In this document: positions 30,401 to 40,000 of the stretch, in pieces
Numbering within the stretch: position 1 is the first letter of the stretch
Layout: each line of letters opens with the position of its first letter
NCBI RefSeq assembly: GCF_004362665.1
Contig: NZ_SNXR01000012.1
Span: 310,001-374,000, forward strand
Source: Flavobacterium dankookense
Lineage (GTDB): Bacteria; Bacteroidota; Bacteroidia; Flavobacteriales; Flavobacteriaceae
Length of the DNA stretch: 64,000 nt
Reading direction: 5' to 3'
The notes under the pieces: model-generated
Seen by the model: the letters and a program-made list of their open reading frames with translations, nothing else
Databases searched by the model: none
Told to the model about the DNA's origin: nothing
Made by a program: the position numbers and the translations under genes

Positions 30401-30643
30401 AATATTTTGCATCAATTGAACTGCTTTCTCCGAAGGATTTTCTTTGGAAAACTCCGAAAGACTTTCTACCACGCGACTTTTCATTTCGTGAACCGCTTTG
30501 TTGGTAAACGTAATGGCGAGAATGTTTCGATAGGCATCGGGTTTTTTTGACAAGAGAATAATTTTGAGATATTCTTTTACCAAAGTATAGGTTTTTCCAG
30601 AACCTGCAGATGCGTCGTAGATGGAGAAAGCGGTTTTTTGCAT
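27482..30643 (-). CDS. AddA-like UvrD-family helicase/nuclease
   Basis: The 1053-residue protein combines a superfamily 1 helicase and a RecB-type nuclease. Visible motifs are Walker A ASAGSGKTYTLVKEYL (residues 11-26), HFFIDEFQDTSEMQW, LLLVGDPKQSIYRWRGG, IMTIHKSKGLEFPVVIF and LYVALTRAEEQLHV. The C-terminal nuclease has GTILHEILSF, KPDRMVL and the catalytic LLDYKTG at D1008. It is shorter than Bacillus AddA (about 1230). It probably partners the 921-residue AddB-like protein in double-strand-break repair and degradation of foreign linear DNA. The ATG is 8 nt after the GNAT gene stop, suggesting co-transcription. Confidence 0.9.
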   Translation of the reverse strand: MQKTAFSIYDASAGSGKTYTLVKEYLKIILLSKKPDAYRNILAITFTNKAVHEMKSRVVESLSEFSKENPSEKAVQLMQNIQLETGLSLATITEKAKNIIKNLIHNYASFDISTIDKFTHKVIRAFAHDLNLPITFDVSLDTENLLNEAVDAIIAEAGNDETLTNLLVDFTMEKTDDDKSWDVSREIMETGKLILNENNREEITHFQNKKIEDFTIIKNKLSALSDEIENECVNLAIEALTLIESNGIDLKSFSGGYFPKHLISIQEKKFNPNNKTYHEAEDIKINKTAKDSAQIESIVPNLLAILATIYSKFEKKNFYDAFLKNITPLSLLNTLSNELTKIQKEQNILSISEFNKLINEQIQNQPAPFIYERLGEKYRHFFIDEFQDTSEMQWQNLIPLIDNALSSEDLNGERGSLLLVGDPKQSIYRWRGGKAEQFIELSKDKNPFANPDKKLFSLERNYRSYSQIIEFNNAFFKFLSNEFENEDYKDLYANHSHQKTNDKNGGYVSISFLPKNERNTENYGEETTEKEDLFLEATLKTIEKVKSNGFANKDIVILTRKKNQGTAIANFLTENDIPILSSESLLLGSSSEVQFIVHFLNYLKNKNDLEAKAHFLYYLAQKNKDKIAIHDFISSGMEQKEEADFQKWLFDYDFEISFTTIRKKSLYESVELIISKAISIEKRNAYVQYFLDVVLERDLKNQAGISDFLNYWETQKEKLSIPSPEGNDAIRIMTIHKSKGLEFPVVIFPFAEEDYSKGPKEKIWINADEETIGLPKVLVDKSSKVEGFGKDASEVYNQKKQEDLLDDINILYVALTRAEEQLHVISQMQNISKSTGEYPKNMASFFITFLSCQNLFDENKLDYEFGNSTKLSSKKASTETPKTIPQLTEILNPKNIKIAQRESLMWNTTQQKAIEYGTILHEILSFVKTKNDVNLALTKAIENGLIIASQREIVEKTIFEIVNHPDLGDFFADEHSILNEKTIIQKEGNLIKPDRMVLTSTKEIYLLDYKTGSHQAKYTKQLENYQNAIEKMNYRVTKKALVYIGETLEVVNL

Positions 30644-30651
30644 TTATTGTT

Positions 30652-31173
30652 TCAATTATCTCGAGTTATTTCATAAACAAAATTCAACTTACTGTCTTCG
30701 CCGTAATATTCCACTTCAAATTCATCGATTTTGATGGCACCAATTTTTTCGATGGCTTTTTGGGAACGAATGTTGAAAGCGCCAATGTGAAAATAGGCTT
30801 TGTTTACGTGTTGAAAAGCGTAATCTAACATTAGTTTTTTCAACGATTTATTATAATCATTTCCCCAAAATTTTCGTCCGATGAACGTGTAACCAATCAA
30901 TATTGAATTCTCTTTTTTATTGTAATCATAAAAACGACTGCTACCAACAACTTCATTAGTTTTACTATCACGAATGATAAAAGCGCCGGCAGAAAGCATC
31001 GCACCTTTAAAAAAATTCTGAAAAACAGCACGTTGATACCGCAGTTTGTTTGGATGTTGTTCCCAAAGTAGTTCGTCATTGGCAACGGCATATAATTCTT
31101 CAAAATCATTTTCCTGCAAAGGTGAAAGCGAAATTAAATTGTTTTTCAGATGATTGGGCTGCAAATCAAACAT
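30652..31173 (-). CDS. GNAT family N-acetyltransferase
   Basis: The 173-residue protein resembles the RimJ/RimL-type GNAT group: an N-terminal LISLSPLQENDFEELYAVAN segment, the acetyl-CoA loop region IGRKFWGNDYNKSLKKLML, and FHIGAFNIRSQKAIEKIGA near the C-terminus. The substrate is unknown. It is 8 nt upstream of the AddA-like gene and divergent from the MFS transporter. Confidence 0.85.
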   Translation of the reverse strand: MFDLQPNHLKNNLISLSPLQENDFEELYAVANDELLWEQHPNKLRYQRAVFQNFFKGAMLSAGAFIIRDSKTNEVVGSSRFYDYNKKENSILIGYTFIGRKFWGNDYNKSLKKLMLDYAFQHVNKAYFHIGAFNIRSQKAIEKIGAIKIDEFEVEYYGEDSKLNFVYEITRDN

Positions 31174-31244
31174 TCGTGCTATAGTTTTTATTTATGGTAC
31201 TAATGTAATTAATTAATTCTTTATTAAGAAAAAGGAATTTTTCT

Positions 31245-32483
31245 ATGCGTAATTTTGCATTAAATAAAAAATGCGTTTTGAAAAGAAATGAAATCATTTT
31301 AGTTGCGTTAATGGCGTTGCTGAACTTTACCCATATACTCGATTTTATGATTGTTATGCCATTGGGAAATATTTTGATGCCCAAATGGAATTTAACCACA
31401 TCAGAGTTTGCTATTATTGTTTCGAGTTATTCGTTGTCGGCTTTTGTGAGTAGTTTTTGTGCCATTTTCTTTGCTGATAAATTTGATAGAAAAAAACTCT
31501 TATTGTTCGCTTACTCTGGATTTTTACTAGGAACTTTTGCCTGTGCTTTTGCTTTTGGAACCTATTCGATGATAGTAGCACGAATTGTAACTGGAATTTT
31601 TGGTGGATTGATTAGCGCTCAGATTTTGAGCATCATTGCCGATGTTATTCCATATGAACGTCGTGGTCGAGCAATGGGATTGTTGATGGGCGGATTTGCG
31701 TTGGCTTCGGTTATTGGTGTTCCGTTTGGATTGTATTTAGCCAATACGTATGATTGGCATTATCCGTTTTTGGTAGTTGCTATTTTTGGCGTATTGTTGT
31801 TGCCATTTTTATTCAAATTTGTTCCGAATGTTAATTCACATTTGGAAAACCCGATAAAATTAAAAGAACGCAATTCCAATTTCTATGACATTTTCAGTAA
31901 TAAAGCTCAAGTTACAGCGTTGATTTTTAGCTTTTTATTGATAACGGGACATTTTATTATTGTTCCGTTGATTAATCCCTATTTAGTTTATAATGTTGGC
32001 GTACCTCAAGAATATACACCGTTAATTTATTTGGTTGGCGGAATTTGTTCGCTGATTTCGGCACAAATTATAGGCAAATTAGCAGATAGTTATGGCAAAA
32101 GAAATGTGTTTGTTTGGGCAGCTTTAATTTCTATCGTTTTTGTGGTTTTGATAACGAATATGCCACATTGGCAACTGTTTATTGTCTTGGGAATTTTTGG
32201 ATTTTGGTTTAGTTCCTCAACTGGAAGAACTGTTCCAGGACAAGCCATGATCACCCAAGCGGTAACAAGTCAAACACGTGGAAGTTTTATGAGTTTGAAT
32301 TCTTGCGTCCAATCGCTTGGAACAGGATTTGCTTCCTTGTTGAGTGGTTGGATTACGTATAGTGATGCCAAGTTTGCGATTCATAATTACAATTATTTGG
32401 GATATATCAGCGTTGTATTGATACTTTCCTGCGTAATGATTTCTTATCGGTTAGAGCGAAAATTGCAGCAAATTGAAATGTAA
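31245..32483 (+). CDS. MFS family transporter, probable drug or metabolite exporter
   Basis: The 412-residue inner-membrane protein has about 12 hydrophobic segments. It carries the MFS signature loop ADKFDRKKLLLFAYSG between helices 2 and 3, a second-half equivalent GKLADSYGKRNVF, and an exporter-like stretch GVPFGLYLANTYDWHYPF in the 12-TM pattern. It resembles DHA1-type antiporters, which expel small compounds using the proton gradient. The substrate is not evident. Divergent from the GNAT gene. Confidence 0.88.
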   Translation: MRNFALNKKCVLKRNEIILVALMALLNFTHILDFMIVMPLGNILMPKWNLTTSEFAIIVSSYSLSAFVSSFCAIFFADKFDRKKLLLFAYSGFLLGTFACAFAFGTYSMIVARIVTGIFGGLISAQILSIIADVIPYERRGRAMGLLMGGFALASVIGVPFGLYLANTYDWHYPFLVVAIFGVLLLPFLFKFVPNVNSHLENPIKLKERNSNFYDIFSNKAQVTALIFSFLLITGHFIIVPLINPYLVYNVGVPQEYTPLIYLVGGICSLISAQIIGKLADSYGKRNVFVWAALISIVFVVLITNMPHWQLFIVLGIFGFWFSSSTGRTVPGQAMITQAVTSQTRGSFMSLNSCVQSLGTGFASLLSGWITYSDAKFAIHNYNYLGYISVVLILSCVMISYRLERKLQQIEM

Positions 32484-32487
32484 TTTA

Positions 32488-35025
32488 TTAACGTTTCAAC
32501 GCAAAAGCAGCAGAAAACTTTTTTGAAGTAGAATTAAATTGATAGTCAACGGTAAACCAGTAACTGTCTGAGGGCATGTTTTGTCCATTGTAAGTTCCAT
32601 CCCAACCGTTTCCGATGGTGGAAATTTGTTTCAATAATTTTCCGTATCGGTCAAAAATATAAATGGGTACATTGGGTTGCAAAAACAAATCAGAAATCGT
32701 CCAAGTATCGTTAAAACCATCGCCGTTTGGTGTAAAAAACAACGGATAATGTATAATCAAAATATCATTTTTAGTGATTGAAATAGCACAACCATCATTT
32801 TGATACACCGTAACACTATGAATTCCAGAGGTAACATTTTGAAAAATATTTGAACTTTGAATACTTCCATCATCCAATTGAAAACTATAATTTCCTATTG
32901 AATTGATAATTACAGTAATGGTTGCATTAGTGGAAAAAGGATGACTTACTTCTACCTCAAAATCTTGTAAAGTTATTGGATTGATAGTGATTTCGATGGT
33001 TTGATTATTTGCGCATTGACCACTATTTGGCGTAAAAGTATAAAATCCGGAAGTTGTGCTATCGACGATGGATGGCAACCAACTACCAACAATTCCATTG
33101 GGCGAAATGCTATTCAAACTAAATGAAGTATCATTTTCACACAGTGAAATAGCACTAAAATCAGGTTGCAAATTGGGTACAATTTCGATTGTCAACCTCG
33201 TCGAACTTGCGCATTGCCCAGTAGTTGGACCAAAAGTATATTCTGTAGTTTGTAAATTATTCAACGCTGGCGACCAAGATCCTGAAATTCCATTTGTGGA
33301 AATCGTTGGCAAAGCTGATAAAGTTTCCCCACTGCAAATTGGGTTTACAGCTGTGAATGTTGGAGTAACCAATGAATTTACAGTAATTGTAAACGTTGTC
33401 GAACTAGCGCATTGTCCAGCGTTTGGTGTAAAAGTATATACTGTAGTTTGTAAATTATTTAACGCTGGCGACCAAGTTCCCGAAATTCCATTGGTGGAAA
33501 TAGTTGGCAAAGCTGATAAAGTTGCACCGCTACAAATTGGGTTTACGGCTGAAAAAGTTGTAGTCACCGAAGGATTTACAGTAATTGTCAAGCTATTCGA
33601 ACTAGCACATTGCCCAGCGTTTGGTGTAAAAGTATATACAGTAGTTTGTAAATTATTCAACGCTGGCGACCAAGTTCCCGAAATTCCATTGGTGGAAATA
33701 GTTGGCAAAGCTGATAAAGTTGCACCGCTACAAATTGGGTTTACTCCTGCAAAGATCGGCGTAACTAAAGCTGTAGAAAGCGTAATATTTTGAGTATTAC
33801 TAGTATTATTACCTTCATTACTCTCGGCAACACTCGAAGCTATAACTGCACTATTATCTACAAGAATTTGCAAAGTAAAATTGTTACCAAACGAGGCAGG
33901 AATACTGATAGTATTTTGCAAATTTAAACTACCACCAATAGCAATAGCCGAAGTGGTGTTTATGGTTTCAATAAGTGTATTGTTTACATAAAAAGAAACC
34001 GGCACATTGCTAGGCAAAGCCGCATTGCTATTAGTATTAAAAACAGTATAAGTAACCACTAAATTTCGATTGCCACACACTTCTTGACCCGTAACTTGAT
34101 TGATAGAAACCGTAGCATCAGGAAGTTCAGAGCGGATAGAAGTAATTAAAGTAGGGATTGAGCGAAAAGAAAAAGAACTTAAAATAAGTTCAGCTTCCGT
34201 GTCGCCAATATTTATGGATGTTGAAACATCAAAAGTATCAATGTCCTGGTTCCAATTGGTATTGCTACCTGTAAAACTATTTGTTCCATTAAACGGATTA
34301 TTAGATGGATTTAAACTATTGCTTAATATATTTCCGTTAAAAGTTATCGATTCATTAAAAAAAAGATTTGGGCTACCGTTATAAGCTATGTAAGTTATTT
34401 TAGCATCGTTTACCGCTACAACATTTAAATTGTTAATAGCAAAAGGGGTAATTCCATTATTAAATTGGTCAAAAGCGATGCTAAAACCATCATAAACATT
34501 CAATTGTTTGTTTTCAATATTGGTTTGATTATAAACCACAACCAAATGCCATCCCAAATATTGAACAAAAGCACCGCAATAATCTTCTATAATCGGATTA
34601 AGATTTAAATTATTAAAGTTATAAAGTCCGTTGCCGGTATTTATTACTTGGTTCGTGATATTTTTATATGCAGAATAATAATCAACAATATCATTTGGTT
34701 CAGGAAATCCAACAAAAATTTCATCTGCTTGATAATCTATCCCATTAAAAGTAATGGTTGTGTCAAATGTTCCATCTCCAATACCAGACCAATATAGATA
34801 GGCAGCAATGATATTTTGATTTGGTTGTAAATTTAAAGATGCAGAAGTTTGCGTTAACAGTTCGCATTCAGGAGTAGGAACTTGCCAATTATCAAACTCG
34901 TTGTGTGTATTTCCAATAACTACATAATCATAAGTTCCATTAAATTGAGCACGTAAAGATAAAGGCACATCACTTTGTGCAACTATTTGAGAAACTACCA
35001 AAAAAAAAATTATAGTATATTTCAT
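32488..35025 (-). CDS. T9SS type B surface protein with 66-residue repeats (copy 1)
   Basis: The protein of about 845 residues starts at ATG 35025 with signal peptide MKYTIIFFLVVSQIVAQ. The N-terminal 300 residues (AQFNGTYDYVVIGNTHNEFD) are shared with the paralogue at 37078. A CARDB-like Ig domain follows, then three complete 66-residue Cys-containing repeats (NPICSGATLSALPTISTNG, GQCASS) and one divergent copy. The end is a gliding-motility/T9SS type B sorting domain (FFTPNGDGFNDTWTISDL, IFDRYGKLLKQ, FSAAFALKR). Such proteins are carried across the outer membrane by T9SS and usually displayed or released as adhesins. The last 230 or so residues are nearly identical to the paralogue. Function otherwise unknown. 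Confidence 0.88.
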   Translation of the reverse strand: MKYTIIFFLVVSQIVAQSDVPLSLRAQFNGTYDYVVIGNTHNEFDNWQVPTPECELLTQTSASLNLQPNQNIIAAYLYWSGIGDGTFDTTITFNGIDYQADEIFVGFPEPNDIVDYYSAYKNITNQVINTGNGLYNFNNLNLNPIIEDYCGAFVQYLGWHLVVVYNQTNIENKQLNVYDGFSIAFDQFNNGITPFAINNLNVVAVNDAKITYIAYNGSPNLFFNESITFNGNILSNSLNPSNNPFNGTNSFTGSNTNWNQDIDTFDVSTSINIGDTEAELILSSFSFRSIPTLITSIRSELPDATVSINQVTGQEVCGNRNLVVTYTVFNTNSNAALPSNVPVSFYVNNTLIETINTTSAIAIGGSLNLQNTISIPASFGNNFTLQILVDNSAVIASSVAESNEGNNTSNTQNITLSTALVTPIFAGVNPICSGATLSALPTISTNGISGTWSPALNNLQTTVYTFTPNAGQCASSNSLTITVNPSVTTTFSAVNPICSGATLSALPTISTNGISGTWSPALNNLQTTVYTFTPNAGQCASSTTFTITVNSLVTPTFTAVNPICSGETLSALPTISTNGISGSWSPALNNLQTTEYTFGPTTGQCASSTRLTIEIVPNLQPDFSAISLCENDTSFSLNSISPNGIVGSWLPSIVDSTTSGFYTFTPNSGQCANNQTIEITINPITLQDFEVEVSHPFSTNATITVIINSIGNYSFQLDDGSIQSSNIFQNVTSGIHSVTVYQNDGCAISITKNDILIIHYPLFFTPNGDGFNDTWTISDLFLQPNVPIYIFDRYGKLLKQISTIGNGWDGTYNGQNMPSDSYWFTVDYQFNSTSKKFSAAFALKR

Positions 35026-35153
35026 TTCAAGCACTTTTTTAGCAGGAACTTAATGAGTTAGTTTATATTATACTAAGTTAAAAAACGTATTATTATTTTC
35101 TGATTTTAAAGTAAAATCAAATGTAAATATACCAAAAAAATAATCAAAAAAAA

Positions 35154-35293
35154 GCACAAAAACTGCCTACGCTTGGCACAAATTTCGCTCCATTTTTATT
35201 AATCAGCTTTTTAACTTTACCATAGTTTCAAATTAGTTTCTAGGTATTATTCCGTATATCCTTGAAGTGGAATTAAAAATGTCGAGGTTTTGT
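35154..35293 (+). repeat. 140-nt duplicated leader block, copy A
   Basis: In the 454-bp divergent gap 35026-35479 this block aligns without gaps to 43400-43539 at about 125 of 140 positions. It ends 186 nt before the downstream S74/T9SS ATG. The last 55 nt differ at one base only. A hairpin ATTCCG (35249-35254) / TGGAAT (35268-35273) lies in that part and keeps pairing, with G-U here where copy B has G-C. Nothing else is recognised in the gap. It is a candidate shared regulator or structured leader. Confidence 0.7.
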
Positions 35294-35479
35294 TAAATCT
35301 TATCAGCGATTGTAATCGCTATTGTTGTTAAAGTTTTTTTCTAATTGATTTTTTTCTATTTAATTGAATATGAAACACTGTTTTCGTGTTATTCAATTTT
35401 TATCAATAATCGATACGAATTTAAAATATTTTTAACTTTTTTGAAGCAATTAAATTTATTAATATTAAAATATTTATTT

Positions 35480-37018
35480 ATGAAAACAAAACTATTATTT
35501 TTCATTTTGTTGAGTGGTTATTTAGTATTTGGACAGGCGACTATAAATCAATCTGCTGGAGCACCGCAGGCGTTTATCAATAATCCAGCGCCTTTAGGAC
35601 CTCAATTTGGTGCCGAGATTTTCAGGTTTAGGTCTGGTTTTATATCACAGTTAGATTCAGGTAACAATTTTGGGTTTACTAATTCAAGATGGTTTGCTAT
35701 GGGTAGAGTTCCTGCTGGCACACAAACTTTTTATGGACTTCGTTTTCAGTTAGAAAATCGTGGTTTAGTGATGGGTTATAATAACTTAACAGCAACAAAT
35801 CCGTTAATTCAATGGATTGGTACAGGTGCTAATTTGGGTAATTTAGAATTTAGAGTAGCGAATGGTTTTGGTGCACCAGGAACACCAGCTTCTGATTTAT
35901 TAGTTGCTACTATGACCAATACTGGCAATACTGTTTTTGGAGATCCGACAATAGTAGGTTCTGCTGCTAGAGTTAATGTTGAAAACAGAACTGGAAAAGG
36001 TGTAGAAATAAATTCAACTTTTTCTTTAACAGGAACATCCACTAGTCTAAACATAACGCATCAAAACGGTTCAATAGGACCAAACATTGGTATAGGTATG
36101 TTAGTAACAAACAGTAACACTACAAGCAGTACTCGAGGCGTAAATGTAAAAATGGGTGGCGGTAATTCATCTGTAGGATTTGAATGTGTAAATACTGGTG
36201 GTTCTGTAGAAGCTATTGGTTATCTTGGAAAGACAAATGGCACAAGTCCTTTTGAAGCAGCAGTATACGGAATTACTCCTGCAAACGGAAACCAATGGGC
36301 TGGATATTTTGATGGAAAGGTATTTTCAACAGGTGGATATTCACAACCATCTGATCAAAAATTAAAAGAAAACATTCAACTGGAGAAAAGTGTTTTAGAA
36401 AAAATTGCATTATTAAAACCTGTAACTTATGATTATAAAAATCTTTCAGAAATTAATCTTCCTCGTGGCATTCAACATGGGTTTATTTCTCAAGAATTAG
36501 CTACCGTTTTCCCTGAGTTGACAGAAGATGTTCGTAAACCAGTTTATGATAAAGAAAATAATATTTCAAGTAATTTTGATTTCAAATCAGTAAACTATAC
36601 AGGTTTAATTTCTGTTTTAACAGCAGGAATTCAAGAGTTGAATACTGAGTTAGAAAAACAAAAGCTAAATACAGATAAAGAATTACAAACGCTAAAAGAT
36701 GAAATTGCAGCTCTAAAAGAAGAAAACACGGCTCAAAAGTTAGCTGCTTCTGCTATAAAGAATGGTTTTTCTTTAGAACAAAATATACCAAATCCTTTTA
36801 CAGATAGAACAATAATAAATTATTCACTTTCTACAGGAGTAAACAAAGGTAACATCATGATTTTTGATTTAACTGGAAAATTAATCAAAGATTTTCCTGT
36901 AAACGAAAATAAAGGTCAAATTACAATTACTGCTTCTCAAATAGGGAAAGGGCTGTTTATTTATAGTTTAGTTCAAAACGGTCAGGAGTTGATTTCTAAA
37001 AAAATGATTGTGCAATAA
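35480..37018 (+). CDS. T9SS type A surface protein with S74 chaperone domain (copy 1)
   Basis: The protein of about 512 residues starts at ATG 35480 (MKTKLLFFILLSGYLVFGQ signal); the open frame upstream is the AT-rich leader. Residues 20-280 are a beta-rich head. S74-like self-chaperone sequence begins QPSDQKLKENI at Ser291. A coiled coil of about 50 residues (LNTELEKQ...LKEENTAQKL) follows. The last 80 residues are a T9SS type A sorting domain (LEQNIPNPFTDRTIINYSL to ISKKMIVQ). It should be secreted and anchored or released at the surface. Its paralogue at 43732 has the same layout and the same upstream 140-nt block. Trimerisation is inferred from S74 family behaviour. Confidence 0.88.
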   Translation: MKTKLLFFILLSGYLVFGQATINQSAGAPQAFINNPAPLGPQFGAEIFRFRSGFISQLDSGNNFGFTNSRWFAMGRVPAGTQTFYGLRFQLENRGLVMGYNNLTATNPLIQWIGTGANLGNLEFRVANGFGAPGTPASDLLVATMTNTGNTVFGDPTIVGSAARVNVENRTGKGVEINSTFSLTGTSTSLNITHQNGSIGPNIGIGMLVTNSNTTSSTRGVNVKMGGGNSSVGFECVNTGGSVEAIGYLGKTNGTSPFEAAVYGITPANGNQWAGYFDGKVFSTGGYSQPSDQKLKENIQLEKSVLEKIALLKPVTYDYKNLSEINLPRGIQHGFISQELATVFPELTEDVRKPVYDKENNISSNFDFKSVNYTGLISVLTAGIQELNTELEKQKLNTDKELQTLKDEIAALKEENTAQKLAASAIKNGFSLEQNIPNPFTDRTIINYSLSTGVNKGNIMIFDLTGKLIKDFPVNENKGQITITASQIGKGLFIYSLVQNGQELISKKMIVQ

Positions 37019-37044
37019 GTTTTACTTTTTACAAACAAATAATT

Positions 37045-37077
37045 AAACCGTTATACATATATGTGTAACGGTTTTTT
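37045..37077. terminator. Terminator between convergent S74/T9SS and type B genes
   Basis: AAACCGTTA and TAACGGTTT form a 9-bp stem around TACATATATGTG, followed by a T run on the plus strand. The stop of the type B gene on the minus strand is adjacent. Confidence 0.8.
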
Positions 37078-40000
37078 TCATCTCTTCAAAGCAAAAGCTG
37101 CAGAAAACTTTTTTTGCACACTATTAAAAAGATATTCCACCGTAAACCAATAACTGTCAGATGGCATGAGTTGTCCATTGTAAGTTCCATCCCAACCGTT
37201 GCCAATGGTGGAAATTTGTTTCAATAATTTTCCATATCGATCAAAAATATAAATGGGTAAGTTGGGTTGCAAAAACAAATCAGAGATCGTCCAGGTGTCG
37301 TTAAATCCATCACCATTGGGTGTAAAAAACAACGGATAATGAATAATCAAAATATCATTTTTAGTAATTGATGTAGCGCAACCATCATTTTGATACACCG
37401 TAACACTATGAATTCCAGAGGTAACATTTTGAAAAATATTTGAACTTTGAATACTTCCATCATCCAATTGAAAACTATAATTTCCTATTGAATTGATAAT
37501 TACAGTAATGGTTGCATTAGTGGAAAAAGGATGACTTACTTCTACCTCAAAATCTTGTAAAGTTATTGGATTGATAGTGATTTCGATGGTTTGATTATTT
37601 GCGCATTGACCACTATTTGGCGTAAAAGTATAAAATCCGGAAGTTGTGCTATCGACGATGGATGGCAACCAACTACCAACAATTCCATTGGGCGAAATGC
37701 TATTCAAATTAAATGAAGTATCATTTTCACACAGTGAAATAGCACTAAAATCAGGTTGCAAATTGGGTACAATTTCGATTGATAACGTCGTCGAACTAGC
37801 ACATTGTCCAGCAGTTGGCGCAAAAGTATATACTGTAGTTTGTAAATTATTTAACACTGGCGACCAAGTTCCCGAAATTCCGTTAGTTGAAACAGTTTGC
37901 AAAGCCGATAAAGTCGCACCACTACAAATTGGGTTTATGGAAGAAAATGTTGGAGTAACCAAAGGATTTACAGTAATTGTCAAACCTGTTGAAGTGGCAC
38001 ATTGCGCGGCGGTTGGCAAAAAAGTATATACTGTAGTTTGTAAATTATTTAACGCTGGCGACCAAGTTCCTGAAATTCCATTGGTGGAAATCGTTGGCAA
38101 AGCGGATAAAGTCGCACCACTACAAATTGGGTTCATGGCAGAAAATATTGGCGTAATCGCAGGATTTACAGTAATTGTCAAGGTTGTCGAACTAGCACAT
38201 TGCCCAGCAGTTGGCGCAAAAGTATATACAGTAGTTTGTAAATTATTTAACGCTGGCGACCAAGTTCCTGAAATTCCATTGGTGGAAATCGTTGGCAAAG
38301 CGGATAAAGTCGCACCACTACAAATTGGGTTCATGGCAGAAAATATTGGCGTAATCGCAGGATTTACAGTAATTGTCAAGGTTGTCGAACTAGCACATTG
38401 CCCAGCAGTTGGCGCAAAAGTATATACAGTAGTTTGTAAATTATTCAACGCTGGCGACCAAGTTCCTGAAATTCCGTTATTGGAAATAGTTGTTAAAGCG
38501 GATAAAGTTGCACCGCTACAAGTTGGGTTTACAGAAGAAAATGTTGGAGTAACCAATGGATTTACAGTAATTGTCAAGCTTTTCGAACTAGCACATTGCC
38601 CAGCAGTTGGCGCAAAAGTATATTCAGTAGTTTGTAAATTATTTAACGTTGGCGACCAAGTTCCTGAAATTCCATTGGTGGAAATAGTTGGCAAAGATGA
38701 TAAAGTTGCACCGCTACAAATTGGGTTTACAGCTGTGAATGTTGGAGTAACCAATAAACTTACAGTAATTGTTAACGTTGTCGAACTAGCACATTGCCCA
38801 GCAATTGGTGTAAAAGTATATTCTGTAGTTTGTAAATTGTTCAACGCTGGCGACCAAGTTCCTGAAATTCCATTAGTTGAAATAGTTGACAAAGCTGATA
38901 AAGTTTGTCCGCTACAAATTGGGTTTATATTGGCAAAAGTTGGAGTTATAAGCGTTGTTGAGAGTGTAATAGTTTGTGTAGCTTCGTTGTTGTTTTCGTT
39001 GCTTTCTGCTACACTTGAAAAATTTGCTCCAAAATCATCTGCAACAACTCGTAAGGTAAAATTATCAGGTATTGTATCAGGGATTGTAACAAGCTCTGAA
39101 AAAGTAAAACTTTCTCCAATAATTAAAGGGAAAATAATACTTTGAACGGTTAATAAAGTGTTATTTGCATAAAAAGCTATTGGAATAATAGGTAATGTTG
39201 CATTGCTATTTATGTTTGATATAGTACACTCCACAAGTACATTTCGATTATTACACAATTCTTGACCCGTTACTTGATTGATAGTAACCGTTGCATCGGG
39301 AAGTTCAGAGCGGATGGATGTGACAACAGTCTGAATAAAACGAAAAAGCAACGAATTTAATACTAAATTAGCTTGGGTGTCACCAACATTTATATACGGC
39401 GATATATCATAAGTATCAATATCTTGGTTCCAGTTTGTGGTGCTATTTGTAAAACTATTGGTTCCATTAAATGGATTATCTGCTGGGTTTAGAGTATTAC
39501 TTAATAAATTTCCATTAAAAGTTATAAATTCTCCAAGTAATTCATTTGTACTGCCATTCCATCCTACATAAGTCATTTGTGCATTTAAAGTAGAAACAAC
39601 ATTTAAGTTTGAAATAGTGACAGGAGTAACGCCATTATTGAATATGTTATTTACTGCATTGAAACCATCATAAATATTTAGTTGAACATTTGGTAACCCA
39701 ATTTCTTGGTAAACAACTACAATATGCCATCCGCTAAAATAAATAACATTTGAACAATATGTATCAATAATGCTGTTTAAATCCAGATTTGTAAAGGAAT
39801 AGGTTGCATTTCCTGTCGTTTGAACTTGAGCTGTAATATCTCTAAATGAACCGAAATATGAAAAAATAAAGTTGTTTTCAGGATAAGCAATCGAAGTTTC
39901 ACTAGAAATATAATTCACGTTATTTAACTGTATTGTTGGGTTTAATAATCCATCACCTATTCCTGCCCAATACAAATAAGCTCCAACTATGTTTTGATTG

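Noticed and set aside
38140..38540. Possible CRISPR or mobile repeat array
   Set aside because: The 198-bp units are in-frame protein repeats without spacers.
37646..39145. 499-residue plus-strand ORF opposite the type B repeats (and a similar 245-residue one at 33056-33793)
   Set aside because: It has the same 198-bp period as the real gene, no signal peptide or start context, and exists only because the repeat unit lacks stops on that frame.
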